The notes under the pieces: generated by a model | The model's database searches: none | Seen by the model: only the letters and a program-made list of their open reading frames with translations | Told to the model about the DNA's origin: nothing | Assembly (NCBI GenBank): GCA_945898095.1 | Contig: CAMDHE010000007.1 | Span: 1 to 64,000, forward strand | From: Roseateles toxinivorans | GTDB taxonomy: Bacteria > Pseudomonadota > Gammaproteobacteria > Burkholderiales > Burkholderiaceae_C | Direction: 5' to 3' | Length of the DNA stretch: 64,000 nt | Program-made: the position numbers and the translations under genes | Shown: positions 19,020-27,979 of the stretch, piece after piece | How the letters are laid out: every line of letters begins with the position of its first letter | Position numbering within the stretch: position 1 is the stretch's first letter

Positions 19020-19762
19020 ACACCATGCGCCTCGGCCAGATCCTGGCCCAGATAGGCCGAAATCACTTCCGGGTTCTGGCTGATTTCGCGCGGATTGCCT
19101 TCGGCAATTTTCTGGCCGAAGCAGAGCACCAGGATGCGATCGCACAAGTTCATGATCGCCCGCATATGGTGTTCGATCACCAGGAAAGTGATGCCTTCGT
19201 CCTGCCTGAGCTTCCTGATCAGCGCCAGCACATGGTCCATTTCGGATTCGTTCAGCGCGGCCATCACCTCGTCGAGCAGCACGACTTTGGGCTGCGTACA
19301 CAGGGCCCGCGCCATCTCGACCAGCGCCTTCTCTGGGAAGGTCAGGTCAGCCGCGCGTTTGTGGGCAATATGGGCCATGCCGACTTTTTCCAGGTTGACC
19401 CTCGCCAGCGCGCCGGCTTCTGCCAGCGACAAGCGCAGCAGGCCGCCGGTCAGCACGTTGTCCAGCACCGTCAGGTCCGGGAACAAGGCCACGTTCTGGA
19501 AAGTCTTGACCATGCCGCGTTGGCAGACCTGATGCGGCTTCAAACCCTTGATCGACTGACCTTCGAGGAGGATTTCGCCCTCGCTCGGCAGCGTCAGTCC
19601 CATCAGCAGGTTGAACAAGGTCGTCTTGCCGGCGCCGTTCGGGCCGATCAGGCCGAGCAACTCGCCGCGCTTGACCGTGAAGTCGACGCCGTTGACCGCA
19701 GTCAAACCGCCAAAGCGCTTGGTCAACCCGCTGACTTGCAGGATGTTGTTTTGATCTGTCAT
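19016..19762 (-). CDS. livG: ABC transporter ATP-binding protein LivG
   Basis: 'GPNGAGKTTLFNLLMG', 'KVVLLDEVMAALNESEMDHVLALIRKL'. Signature region reads 'LTFPEKALVEMARALC' rather than canonical LSxGxQ. Confidence 0.92.
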   Translation of the reverse strand: MTDQNNILQVSGLTKRFGGLTAVNGVDFTVKRGELLGLIGPNGAGKTTLFNLLMGLTLPSEGEILLEGQSIKGLKPHQVCQRGMVKTFQNVALFPDLTVLDNVLTGGLLRLSLAEAGALARVNLEKVGMAHIAHKRAADLTFPEKALVEMARALCTQPKVVLLDEVMAALNESEMDHVLALIRKLRQDEGITFLVIEHHMRAIMNLCDRILVLCFGQKIAEGNPREISQNPEVISAYLGQDLAEAHGV

Positions 19763-20724
19763 CGGGACTTGAAGCGCAAGGCAATGCGGGCATAAAGGGC
19801 TTGCAGGCCGCGCGGCTCGATCAGGATGATCGCGATCAGGATCAGCCCATAGGCCAGTTGCGAGATGCCGGCGCCATGGCTGGACAGCGTCGCGTTGAAC
19901 AACTCCTCCAGCGGCAGCAAAAAGCAGGCGCCGATGATCGGTCCGGAGATCGTGCCGATGCCGCCGATGATGCAGATCAGCGCCACCCGCACCGAAATGC
20001 CGACCAGCGAGAAGATCGATTCAGGGTCGAAGAAGAAATTGAATTGGGCATAGAGCACGCCGCATGCGCCCATCAAACCGGCCGATATCGTCGCCGCCAG
20101 CATCTTGGTGCGGGCGGTGTCGATGCCGATGACTTCGGCCGAGTCGACATTGGCCTTGACTGCCCGCAAGGCATAGCCCAGGCGCGAACTGCTGATCTTC
20201 CAATAGATCGCCGTGGTCACCAGCAGCGCGGCGAGCATGATGTAGACATAGGGCCTGGTCGAGTCGAACTGCATCTGCGCCAAGCCACTGCTGGCCATCG
20301 GCACCGAGATGCCTGACGGGCCGCCGGTCAGCGAACTCCAGGTGTTGCCGACGGCGCGCAGCACTTCGCCAAAAGCCAGCGTGGCCAGGGCGAAGTAATG
20401 GCCTTTCAAGCGCATCGTCGGCAAGCTCAGCAAAGCGCCTGCCAGGCCTGCCACGACGCCACCGGCGACCAGTCCCAGCCAAGGGGAGAGCCCGAAACGG
20501 ATCAGCAAGATTGTCGAGGTGTAGGCGCCGAGGCCGAAGAAGGCCGCATGCCCGAGCGAGATCTGATTCGCCAGGCCGCCGACGATATTCCAGGCCTGCG
20601 CCATCGCCGCGAACAGCAGCAGCAGCGTCAGTACGCGGATCAAATAGCCATTGGCGGCAATCAGCCAGGGAGCGATGCAGACTGCGCAAAGCAGCAGCAG
20701 CCAGATCAGGGATTTTCTATTCAT
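19759..20724 (-). CDS. livM: ABC transporter permease LivM
   Basis: 'AWNIVGGLANQISLGHAAFFGLGAYT', 'SGPIIGACFLLPLEE'. Confidence 0.93.
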   Translation of the reverse strand: MNRKSLIWLLLLCAVCIAPWLIAANGYLIRVLTLLLLFAAMAQAWNIVGGLANQISLGHAAFFGLGAYTSTILLIRFGLSPWLGLVAGGVVAGLAGALLSLPTMRLKGHYFALATLAFGEVLRAVGNTWSSLTGGPSGISVPMASSGLAQMQFDSTRPYVYIMLAALLVTTAIYWKISSSRLGYALRAVKANVDSAEVIGIDTARTKMLAATISAGLMGACGVLYAQFNFFFDPESIFSLVGISVRVALICIIGGIGTISGPIIGACFLLPLEELFNATLSSHGAGISQLAYGLILIAIILIEPRGLQALYARIALRFKSR

Positions 20725-21581
20725 GAGCTCTTGCGCAGCAGACCTTCGGGGCGCAAGGCCAGGGTCAGGATGAAAACCGAAAAAAGCACCATGTTCTGCA
20801 ATTGCAGCGGCAGCAGCAGGCCCGACAGCGACTGGATCACCCCGACCGCCAGGCCGCCGACGACGGCGCCGAGCACATTGCCAAGTCCGCCGAGCACGAC
20901 GACGGTGAACATCAGGACGCCGAACTGCTCACCCACGCTGGGCGAGACCGTCAGATAAGGCAGGATGATGGCGCCGCCGAATGCGGTCAGACCGACGCCC
21001 AAGCCGAAGGCCAGGCGGTAGATCTTGTCAGGGTCGATACCCATCAACCGGGCCGCCATCGGATCCTGAGCGGTGGCGCGCACCGAGCGCCCCCACCAGG
21101 TCTTGGCCAGCAGCCACCAGACCGCCAGACCCGCCAGCACCGAAGCGCCAAAAGCGATTGCATAGGGCAGGCTGATCAGCAGATCGAAAACCTCGACCGC
21201 CTCGTTCTGGTAAGGCGTCTGCACCGATTTGAATTCGGAGCCAAACGCCACCAGGGCGAGGTTTTCCAGCACGATCAGGATGCCGACGGTCAAGAAAATC
21301 TGCGCCACTTCGGGCGCTTTCAGAACCTTGCGGATCAGGCTGTGCTGGACCGCATAACCGAGCGCAAACACCAGGGTGAAGGAGAGCAGCGACCCCAGCA
21401 AGGGGTCCAGGCCCAGGTAGGCCCAGGCAAAGTAAGCCACATACATGCCGACCATCAGGAACTGCGACTGGGCGAAGTTGACGATACCGATGACGCCGAA
21501 AACCAGCGTCAATCCGATCGAGATCACCGCATAAACACCGCCCAGCATCAGGCCGTCGATGATCGCTTGCAGCAGCGCCAT
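20721..21581 (-). CDS. livH: ABC transporter permease LivH
   Basis: 'GLMLGGVYAVISIGLTLVFGVIGIVNFAQ', 'VVLGGLGNVLGAVVGGLAVG'. Confidence 0.93.
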   Translation of the reverse strand: MALLQAIIDGLMLGGVYAVISIGLTLVFGVIGIVNFAQSQFLMVGMYVAYFAWAYLGLDPLLGSLLSFTLVFALGYAVQHSLIRKVLKAPEVAQIFLTVGILIVLENLALVAFGSEFKSVQTPYQNEAVEVFDLLISLPYAIAFGASVLAGLAVWWLLAKTWWGRSVRATAQDPMAARLMGIDPDKIYRLAFGLGVGLTAFGGAIILPYLTVSPSVGEQFGVLMFTVVVLGGLGNVLGAVVGGLAVGVIQSLSGLLLPLQLQNMVLFSVFILTLALRPEGLLRKSS

Positions 21582-21583
21582 GC

Positions 21584-22810
21584 TCAGCCGGGTTGCCGCG
21601 CGACGAATTTGCTCTTGGCGTATTTCTCAGGCCAGACCGTTGCCAGTTCACCCTTTTGCCATTGCACCATCACCGGGTCGGCGTAGGTATTCAGACCGGT
21701 TTCGTCGAACTTGACGATGCCATTGGTCATCGCCTTGGCCCAGCCTTCGGTGAAGGTCATGCTGTGCAGCATCTTGGTGATGTCTTCGGGCTTGGCCGAC
21801 TTGGCCGCATTGATCGCCTGCGCCAGCACGTCCAGCGAGACCGCATGCTCGAGCGCTTCATGCACCATGAAAGCCTTGAAACGCTTGCGATAGCGCTCTG
21901 TCGCCACGGTGTCGAGGTCGTAATTGGCCGAGCAGATCGACAGCACGCCGTCGGCGTAGTCGCCCAGCGCCTTGGCAAAGTCCGGGATCACATAGCCGGC
22001 CGATCCGCCGACGATCAGGGCCGAGATCTTTTGCTGGCGCAGCGCCCTCACGATCAACAAGCTGTCGTTCAGGTAGGAGACCGGAAAGATCACCTGCGGT
22101 TTGGCAGCGCGCAATTTGTTGATCAACGGGGTCACATCGGTGATGCCCAGCGGATAGGCCTCATCGAGCACGATCTCGACATTGGCGGCCTTGGCCGCAG
22201 CGCGCAGACCCGATGCGGTCGAAGTGCCGAAAGCGGTGTCTTCATAGAGGATCGCGACCTTGTTGACTTTGGTCGTGCCGCCAAGCAGGTCAGCGGCAAA
22301 AGTGAACTGGGCTTTGCCGATCACGCTGCCTTTGGCCGTGACCTGGAAGACGTTCTTGAAGCCGCGCCCGGTCAGCAGGTCGGAATACGACATCGTGATC
22401 AGGGGCACGCCACGGCGCTCGGTCACTTCTGAAATCGCCAGCGTCAGCGCCGAGGCGAAGGCACCGAGGATCGCGCAGCAGTCGTTCTCGGCGATCATGC
22501 GCTGGGCGACGGTGGCGGCGTTGGCGGGTGCCGAAGTCGAGTCGGCAATCACCAGATTGATCTTGGCTCCGCCCAGGCCTTTGAGGCCACCGGCGGCGTT
22601 GATTTCGTCAGCGACCAACTCGATGCCCTGGCGTGAGTTGATGCCGAACTGCGCATTGGCACCCGACAGCGGCAGGATCACGCCGACATTGACTGTCTTG
22701 CCCTGGGCCCAGGCGAAACCCGGGACAGCACTTGAAACACCCAATGCGCCCAGACCCATCAGGGCTTGGCGGCGGGCGGCGTCGATTACTCGGGATTCTT
22801 TGCGTGCCAT
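21584..22810 (-). CDS. Liv-type ABC transporter substrate-binding protein
   Basis: Signal sequence, 'TVNVGVILPLSGANAQFGINSRQGIELVADEINAAGGLKGLGGAKINLVIADS' periplasmic-binding type 1 fold. Confidence 0.93.
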   Translation of the reverse strand: MARKESRVIDAARRQALMGLGALGVSSAVPGFAWAQGKTVNVGVILPLSGANAQFGINSRQGIELVADEINAAGGLKGLGGAKINLVIADSTSAPANAATVAQRMIAENDCCAILGAFASALTLAISEVTERRGVPLITMSYSDLLTGRGFKNVFQVTAKGSVIGKAQFTFAADLLGGTTKVNKVAILYEDTAFGTSTASGLRAAAKAANVEIVLDEAYPLGITDVTPLINKLRAAKPQVIFPVSYLNDSLLIVRALRQQKISALIVGGSAGYVIPDFAKALGDYADGVLSICSANYDLDTVATERYRKRFKAFMVHEALEHAVSLDVLAQAINAAKSAKPEDITKMLHSMTFTEGWAKAMTNGIVKFDETGLNTYADPVMVQWQKGELATVWPEKYAKSKFVARQPG

Positions 22811-22897
22811 GTCATCTCCGTTGAAGTTGATGCGCAAGTTCTACTGCGCTGCCCCGATTTTGTAGACAGAAACTAAAACTGTCAACCATATTGCAAG

Positions 22898-22910
22898 ATT
22901 GTCTGACAAT
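22898..22910. promoter_or_regulatory. Predicted FCD-type GntR operator, perfect palindrome ATTGTCTGACAAT
   Basis: 13-bp perfect palindrome between the divergent liv operon and gntR; fits TNGTNNNACNA and lies between TTGCAA (22891-22896) and TATGAT (22913-22918). Confidence 0.7.
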
Positions 22911-22924
22911 AGTATGATGGCGCT

Positions 22925-23635
22925 ATGGTCACCAGTCTGAAGCTGCTCAAACCCGAAACCCTGCGCGCCCAGGTTGAAAACAATCTGCGCCAGGCCATCG
23001 TCAGCGGCCAGTTGAAGGCCGGTGAAAAGCTGGTCGAACGCGAGTTGTGCGAAATGCTCGGCGTCAGCCGCCCCTCCTTGCGCGAAGCTTTGCGCACGCT
23101 TGAGGCCGAAAAGCTGATCGTGATCGTGCCGCATCGTGGCCCCGAAGTGGCGGCGATCAGCCTGGAAGATGCCCGTGACCTGTACGCGCTGCGTGGCCTG
23201 CTCGAGAGTTTTGCCGCCCATGAATTCACCCGTCTGGCCAGCGATGAACAGGTGAAAAGCCTGGGCAAGACCGTGCGTCGACTGCGTGAAGCCGGGCATA
23301 AGAATTCCCAAAGCGCGGTGCTCGAGGCCAAGGCCGAGTTCTATCGCATCCTGCTCGAAGGCTCGGGCAATGCCCTGGTCAGCGAGATTCTCGGCGGCCT
23401 GTTGGCGCGGGTCAGCCTGCTGCGCGCGACTTCATTGATGTTGCCCGATCGGCTGCCACGCAGTTTGGAAGAAATCGACGCGCTGCTGACCTGCATCCAG
23501 AACCGCGACGCCAAGGGCGCGCAGGAAATTTCGCACAAGCATGTGCTCAATGCCGAGCGTGCCGCGCTGGGCGTATTCAAGCTCGATCATCAACCTACCC
23601 CAACTGAGAATGAAAATGAACCAAGACGCGTTTGA
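22925..23635 (+). CDS. GntR family transcriptional regulator (FadR/FCD subfamily)
   Basis: 'QVENNLRQAIVSGQLKAGEKLVERELCEMLGVSRPSLREALRTLEAEKLI' GntR wHTH and C-terminal FCD pattern. Confidence 0.93.
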   Translation: MVTSLKLLKPETLRAQVENNLRQAIVSGQLKAGEKLVERELCEMLGVSRPSLREALRTLEAEKLIVIVPHRGPEVAAISLEDARDLYALRGLLESFAAHEFTRLASDEQVKSLGKTVRRLREAGHKNSQSAVLEAKAEFYRILLEGSGNALVSEILGGLLARVSLLRATSLMLPDRLPRSLEEIDALLTCIQNRDAKGAQEISHKHVLNAERAALGVFKLDHQPTPTENENEPRRV

Positions 23636-23993
23636 CAAAGGCCTGAAGACCCGCCGCGAAGTGCTCGGCGCCGACTATGTCGATGCCTCGATCAAGAATG
23701 CAGACGACTTCAATCAGCCGATGCAGGAGTTGGTGACCGAATATTGCTGGAACGAGATCTGGAACCGTCCGGGCCTGGACCGGCGCACCCGTAGCATCAT
23801 CAATCTGGCGCTGCTGACCGCCCTGAATCGCCCGCATGAGCTGAAACTGCATGTGCGCGGCGCCATCAATAACGGACTCAGCAAGGCCGAGATCAGCGAG
23901 ATCTTTCTGCAGACCGCGATCTACTGCGGTGTGCCTGCGGCGATCGACAGCTTCCGCGGCGCCAAGGAAGTGTTCAAGGACATGGGGATTTGA
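23610..23993 (+). CDS. Carboxymuconolactone decarboxylase family protein
   Basis: 'KGLKTRREVLGADYVDASIKNADDFNQPMQELVTEYCWNEIWNRPGLDRRTRSIINLALLTALNR', 'EISEIFLQTAIYCGVPAAIDSF'. Start could be 23616. Confidence 0.92.
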   Translation: MKMNQDAFDKGLKTRREVLGADYVDASIKNADDFNQPMQELVTEYCWNEIWNRPGLDRRTRSIINLALLTALNRPHELKLHVRGAINNGLSKAEISEIFLQTAIYCGVPAAIDSFRGAKEVFKDMGI

Positions 23994-23995
23994 GG

Positions 23996-24877
23996 ATGTC
24001 TGCAGCCAAAGTTGGTTTCATCGGCCTGGGGATGATGGGTGTCCCGATGGTTCGCAATCTGCTGCGGGCCGGTTTTCCTGTGCAGGGTTTCGACCTCGAC
24101 GCTGCTGCAATGGCCCAGTTCGCGGACGACGCGGGCTTCAGCGCGGCGGCATCGGCGGGCCAGGTCGCGCAGGATTGCCCGGTCCTGATCCTGATGCTGC
24201 CCGACAGCCGTATTGTCGACCGGTTGCTTTGGGGCGAGGGCGGTCTGGGCGCGCATTTGCAGCCCGGACAGTTGCTGATCGACATGGGCTCGTCCGATCC
24301 GGTGCATAGCCGCGACAACGCTGCACGTCTGGCTGAGCAAGGCGTTCCCTTCGTCGACGCGCCGGTTTCGGGCGGTGTCAAGCGGGCGCGCGACGGTACG
24401 CTGTCGATCATGATCGGCGGCGAAGCTGCGGCGGTCGAGCAAGCGATGCCCATTTTTCAGGCGATGGGCAAGACCCTGGTCCATGTCGGCGCTGCAGGCG
24501 CGGGCCATGCGGTCAAGGCCTTGAACAACTATGTGTCGGCCTCGGGTCTGCTGGCAGCCTGCGAAGCGCTGGTCGCCGCCGAAAAGTTCGGCATTGATCC
24601 GCATCTGGTCAACCAGGTCTTCAATGCATCGACCGGCAAGAACAACACGACCGAACACAAGGTCGAGAACTTCATGCTCAACGAGGCCTTCAATTCGGGC
24701 TTCGCGCTGGCGCTGATGCGCAAGGATCTGCAGACTGCGCAAGGTTTTATCGAGCGCATGGGCACGGCTGGCGGATTCGCTGCGCAATGCCTGCAAACCT
24801 GGAGTCAGGCTGAAGTCGGTCTCGAGCGCGGTGCTGACCACACGGCGATGTTCAAGTTCTTGCGGGAACAGCAGTGA
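23996..24877 (+). CDS. 3-hydroxyisobutyrate dehydrogenase-family NAD(P)-dependent oxidoreductase
   Basis: 'KVGFIGLGMMGVPMVRNLLRAGF', 'FVDAPVSGGVKRARDGTLSIMIGG', 'GHAVKALNNYV'. Confidence 0.93.
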   Translation: MSAAKVGFIGLGMMGVPMVRNLLRAGFPVQGFDLDAAAMAQFADDAGFSAAASAGQVAQDCPVLILMLPDSRIVDRLLWGEGGLGAHLQPGQLLIDMGSSDPVHSRDNAARLAEQGVPFVDAPVSGGVKRARDGTLSIMIGGEAAAVEQAMPIFQAMGKTLVHVGAAGAGHAVKALNNYVSASGLLAACEALVAAEKFGIDPHLVNQVFNASTGKNNTTEHKVENFMLNEAFNSGFALALMRKDLQTAQGFIERMGTAGGFAAQCLQTWSQAEVGLERGADHTAMFKFLREQQ

Positions 24878-26118
24878 AACTGGATCAGGCGCGCTTGCGC
24901 AGCGCCTTGAATGTCGCGCTGGCGCGTCCTGAAGTGGCGGCAGATGCCGGTCAATGCGAAGCCAGCATCGACATGCTGGCCATAGCCGGCGCAGGCGAAT
25001 CCTGGCGCCTGTCGCTCTGGCCGGGCCATTGCGAAGGCCTTTGCGCCGGCCCCGCGATCGAACTCCGGGCGACCGAGCAAGTCTGGTTCGAAGCGCTGTC
25101 GGCGCTGCCGAGCCCGGGCCGGCAATCGCTGGGAGCATTGCGCCGGCAAGCGCCCGGTTTTGCCGTTGAAGGCCCTGAACTGGCGATCGTGCAGGCCTTG
25201 CCCTTTATCGAGCGCCTGCTCGACAGCTTGCGCCATGCATTCAACCCTCTGCCAGCGCCGGCAGCCGCTGACCACAGCGGTTTGGCCTTTATCCAGGGCC
25301 GCTATCTGCAATTGAACGGCACCGACTGGGTCTATGCCGAACAAGCCGGTCTGACCACTAATCCGCCTCTGCTGGCTCTGCATACCGCCGGCGCCGATGC
25401 GCGGCAATGGCATGGCCTGATGGCGCAGGCGGAGTTGCGCCAGGACTGGCATATCCACGCTTTTGATCTGCCGGCCCATGGCCGCTCACCGCTGCCGGCG
25501 CAAACACCGAACTGGCAATGGCGCTTGACGGCCTCAGCCTATATGGATTGGGTGATCGGCTATATGGATGCTGCGGGCCTGGCCAAGGTCGCGCTGCTCG
25601 GCTGTTCGATGGGCTCGGCAATCGGCCTGGCTTTGCTGGCGCGCTACCCCGATCGCTTTGTCGGCGCTTTGTTGCTTGAAGCGCCTTATTGCTCGCCGGG
25701 CCGGCGCTCGAAATACCTGAATCATCCGCAAGTGCATGGCGCGAGGCTGGCTGCGGCCTGGGTCGGCGCGCTGCTCTCGCCGACCAGCCCCAAGGCCGGC
25801 CGGGACCAAGCGACCTGGATCTATTCGCAGGGCGCTCCCGGCATTTATGACGGCGACCTGGCTTTCTACAGCGACGATTTCGATGCGCATGACTACACGG
25901 CCGCGATCGACAACCAGCGCACCCCGCTTTATCTGCTGACCGGCGACTATGACTATTCAGCCACGCCGGCCGACAGCCAGCGCATCGCCGACGAAGTCCT
26001 TGGTGCCAGCTTTTCTGCCTTGCCCGGTTTCGGGCATTTTCCGATGGTCGAAAACCCGCAAGGGCTGCTGCCTTTCCTGAAGGCTCCGTTGCAGGCCTTG
26101 CGGCAGCGTTGCGCTTGA
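24874..26118 (+). CDS. Alpha/beta hydrolase with ~130-aa N-terminal extension (possible SCP2-like domain)
   Basis: 'LLGCSMGSAIGLALLARYPDRF' nucleophile elbow; 'GFGHFPMVENP' His; N-terminus unlike the hydrolase core. Confidence 0.82.
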   Translation: MKLDQARLRSALNVALARPEVAADAGQCEASIDMLAIAGAGESWRLSLWPGHCEGLCAGPAIELRATEQVWFEALSALPSPGRQSLGALRRQAPGFAVEGPELAIVQALPFIERLLDSLRHAFNPLPAPAAADHSGLAFIQGRYLQLNGTDWVYAEQAGLTTNPPLLALHTAGADARQWHGLMAQAELRQDWHIHAFDLPAHGRSPLPAQTPNWQWRLTASAYMDWVIGYMDAAGLAKVALLGCSMGSAIGLALLARYPDRFVGALLLEAPYCSPGRRSKYLNHPQVHGARLAAAWVGALLSPTSPKAGRDQATWIYSQGAPGIYDGDLAFYSDDFDAHDYTAAIDNQRTPLYLLTGDYDYSATPADSQRIADEVLGASFSALPGFGHFPMVENPQGLLPFLKAPLQALRQRCA

Positions 26119-26135
26119 ATCCGCGAGGAGATCGA

Positions 26136-26924
26136 ATGAGTTTGCGAATCTGGGAAGCTTTTGCGATGCGCTATGCCACCGTGCGGCGGCGCAGCCATGA
26201 AAACTTCATCATGGCCGACATCCACGATGAAGACAGCGACATGGACTATTTCGTCTGGTTCCTCAAGTCGGGCGAGGAGACGATCCTGGTTGACACCGGT
26301 TTCAACCAGGCGGCCGCAGAACAACGCAAGCGCAAGTTTTTGCGCTGCCCGATCGATACCTTGCAGGCTTCGGGCATCAAGCTCGAGGACATCCACGACA
26401 CCATCATCACCCATGCCCATTACGACCATGCCGGCAATACGGCCAGGCTCAAGGGCACGCGTTTTCATTTGCAGGAACGCGAAATGTCCTATGCCACCGG
26501 TCGTGACATGCGGCATCGCTTTTGCAGCCACGCTTATGACGCCAGAGACATTTGTGAGCTGGTGATGGCCAATTTCGAAGGTCGGGTCGATTTCCATGAG
26601 GGCGACTACGACTTGCGCTCGGGCATCAGCGTGCATTGGGTCGGCGGCCATACCCGGGGCCTGCAGATCGTCCGTGTGCATACGCAGCGAGGCTGGATCG
26701 TGCTGGCCTCCGACGCTTCGCATTACCTCGAAAACCAGCGCCGGCGCGCGCCATTTCCGATCGTCGTCGATGCCGCCGACATGCTGCGCGGCTTCGAGCT
26801 GATCGAGAAGCTGGCCGATTCGCCCCAGCACATCATCGCCGGCCATGACCCCTTGACCAATGATCTCTACAAAAGCGTCGGCAATCCCTTGCTTGAGATC
26901 GTTTCCTTGACCGACCCGCTATGA
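26136..26924 (+). CDS. MBL-fold metallo-hydrolase, N-acyl homoserine lactonase-like
   Basis: 'DTIITHAHYDHAGN' HxHxDH, 'VHWVGGHTRGLQIV', 'ASDASHYLEN', 'IIAGHDPL'. Confidence 0.85.
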   Translation: MSLRIWEAFAMRYATVRRRSHENFIMADIHDEDSDMDYFVWFLKSGEETILVDTGFNQAAAEQRKRKFLRCPIDTLQASGIKLEDIHDTIITHAHYDHAGNTARLKGTRFHLQEREMSYATGRDMRHRFCSHAYDARDICELVMANFEGRVDFHEGDYDLRSGISVHWVGGHTRGLQIVRVHTQRGWIVLASDASHYLENQRRRAPFPIVVDAADMLRGFELIEKLADSPQHIIAGHDPLTNDLYKSVGNPLLEIVSLTDPL

Positions 26925-26947
26925 AACCAGCCCCAGGAGCAACAGCT

Positions 26948-27961
26948 ATGCAGAACCGATTCAATCCCAGCCAGCGTCGCAGTTGGCTCGCCGCCATGCT
27001 TGCCTTGTCAGCTGGCTTGTCAGCCGGCTTGTCGGGCACAGCACAAGCCCAGACCGACTACCCGGCCAAGCCGATCACGATCGTGATTCCGTTCCCTCCA
27101 GCCGGTTCGACCGATGTGCTGGGCCGCTTGCTGGCGCAGGCCATGAGCAAGAACTTGCAGCAATCGGTCGTCGTCGACAACACCGGCGGCGCTGGTGGCA
27201 CGATCGGCTCCGGCCGGGTCGCGCGCGCACCGGCTGATGGTTACACGCTGCTGTTTCACAATATGGCGCTGGCGAGTGCGCCGGCCCTCTATGCCAAGCT
27301 GACCTTTGACCCGACAGCGGACTTCGAGCCGATCGGCCGGGTGGCCGAAGTGCCGATGATCCTGGTCGCTCGCAAAACCTTTCCTGCCGACAATCTGCAA
27401 GGCGTGTTGGCCTTTGTCAAAGCCAATCCGGGCAAGCTGAATTTTGCCAATGCCGGCATCGGCGCGACCTCGCATTTGTGCGAAGCTTTGTTGGGCTCGG
27501 TGACCGGCTCCAAATGGACCAGCATTCCCTACAAGGGCACCGGACCCGCGCTGAACGATCTGCTCGGCGGGCAGGTCGATTTGATCTGCGACCAGCCGGC
27601 CAGCACGCTCGGCCATATCAAATCCGGCAATCTGAAGCCGATTGCTGTGGCCACGGCGACAAGGCTGAAGTCGATGCCGGCTGTGCCGACTTTTGCCGAG
27701 TCCGGCCTGCCGGGTTTCGAACTGGCGGTCTGGCATGGTCTTTATGCGCCCAAGGGCACGCCCAAGCCAGTCATCGACCGCTTGGTCCTGGCCCTGCAAC
27801 AGGCGCTGCAGGACCCTGGGCTGGTCAAGCAATACCAGGACATGAGCGCGCTGTTTGCCAGCCCCGAGCAGTCCGGCCCGGAAGCCCTGCGCCGCTTTGT
27901 CAAGAGCGAGGTCGAGCGCTGGAAAGCCGCGATGAAGTCGGCCGGCATCCAGCCTGAGTGA
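26948..27961 (+). CDS. Bug-family substrate-binding protein
   Basis: Signal peptide then 'YPAKPITIVIPFPPAGSTDVLGRLLAQAM...DNTGGAGGTIGSGRVARAPADGYT'. Confidence 0.93.
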   Translation: MQNRFNPSQRRSWLAAMLALSAGLSAGLSGTAQAQTDYPAKPITIVIPFPPAGSTDVLGRLLAQAMSKNLQQSVVVDNTGGAGGTIGSGRVARAPADGYTLLFHNMALASAPALYAKLTFDPTADFEPIGRVAEVPMILVARKTFPADNLQGVLAFVKANPGKLNFANAGIGATSHLCEALLGSVTGSKWTSIPYKGTGPALNDLLGGQVDLICDQPASTLGHIKSGNLKPIAVATATRLKSMPAVPTFAESGLPGFELAVWHGLYAPKGTPKPVIDRLVLALQQALQDPGLVKQYQDMSALFASPEQSGPEALRRFVKSEVERWKAAMKSAGIQPE

Positions 27962-27979
27962 TGGTCGGCAGCGCCTGAA

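Noticed and set aside
19016-19762. LivG signature region 'LTFPEKALVEMARAL' instead of LSxGxQ as evidence of a dead ATPase
   Set aside because: Walker A and Walker B-like segments are present, the gene sits in an intact operon, and related Liv-type ATPases can show divergent signature sequences; insufficient evidence for inactivation.
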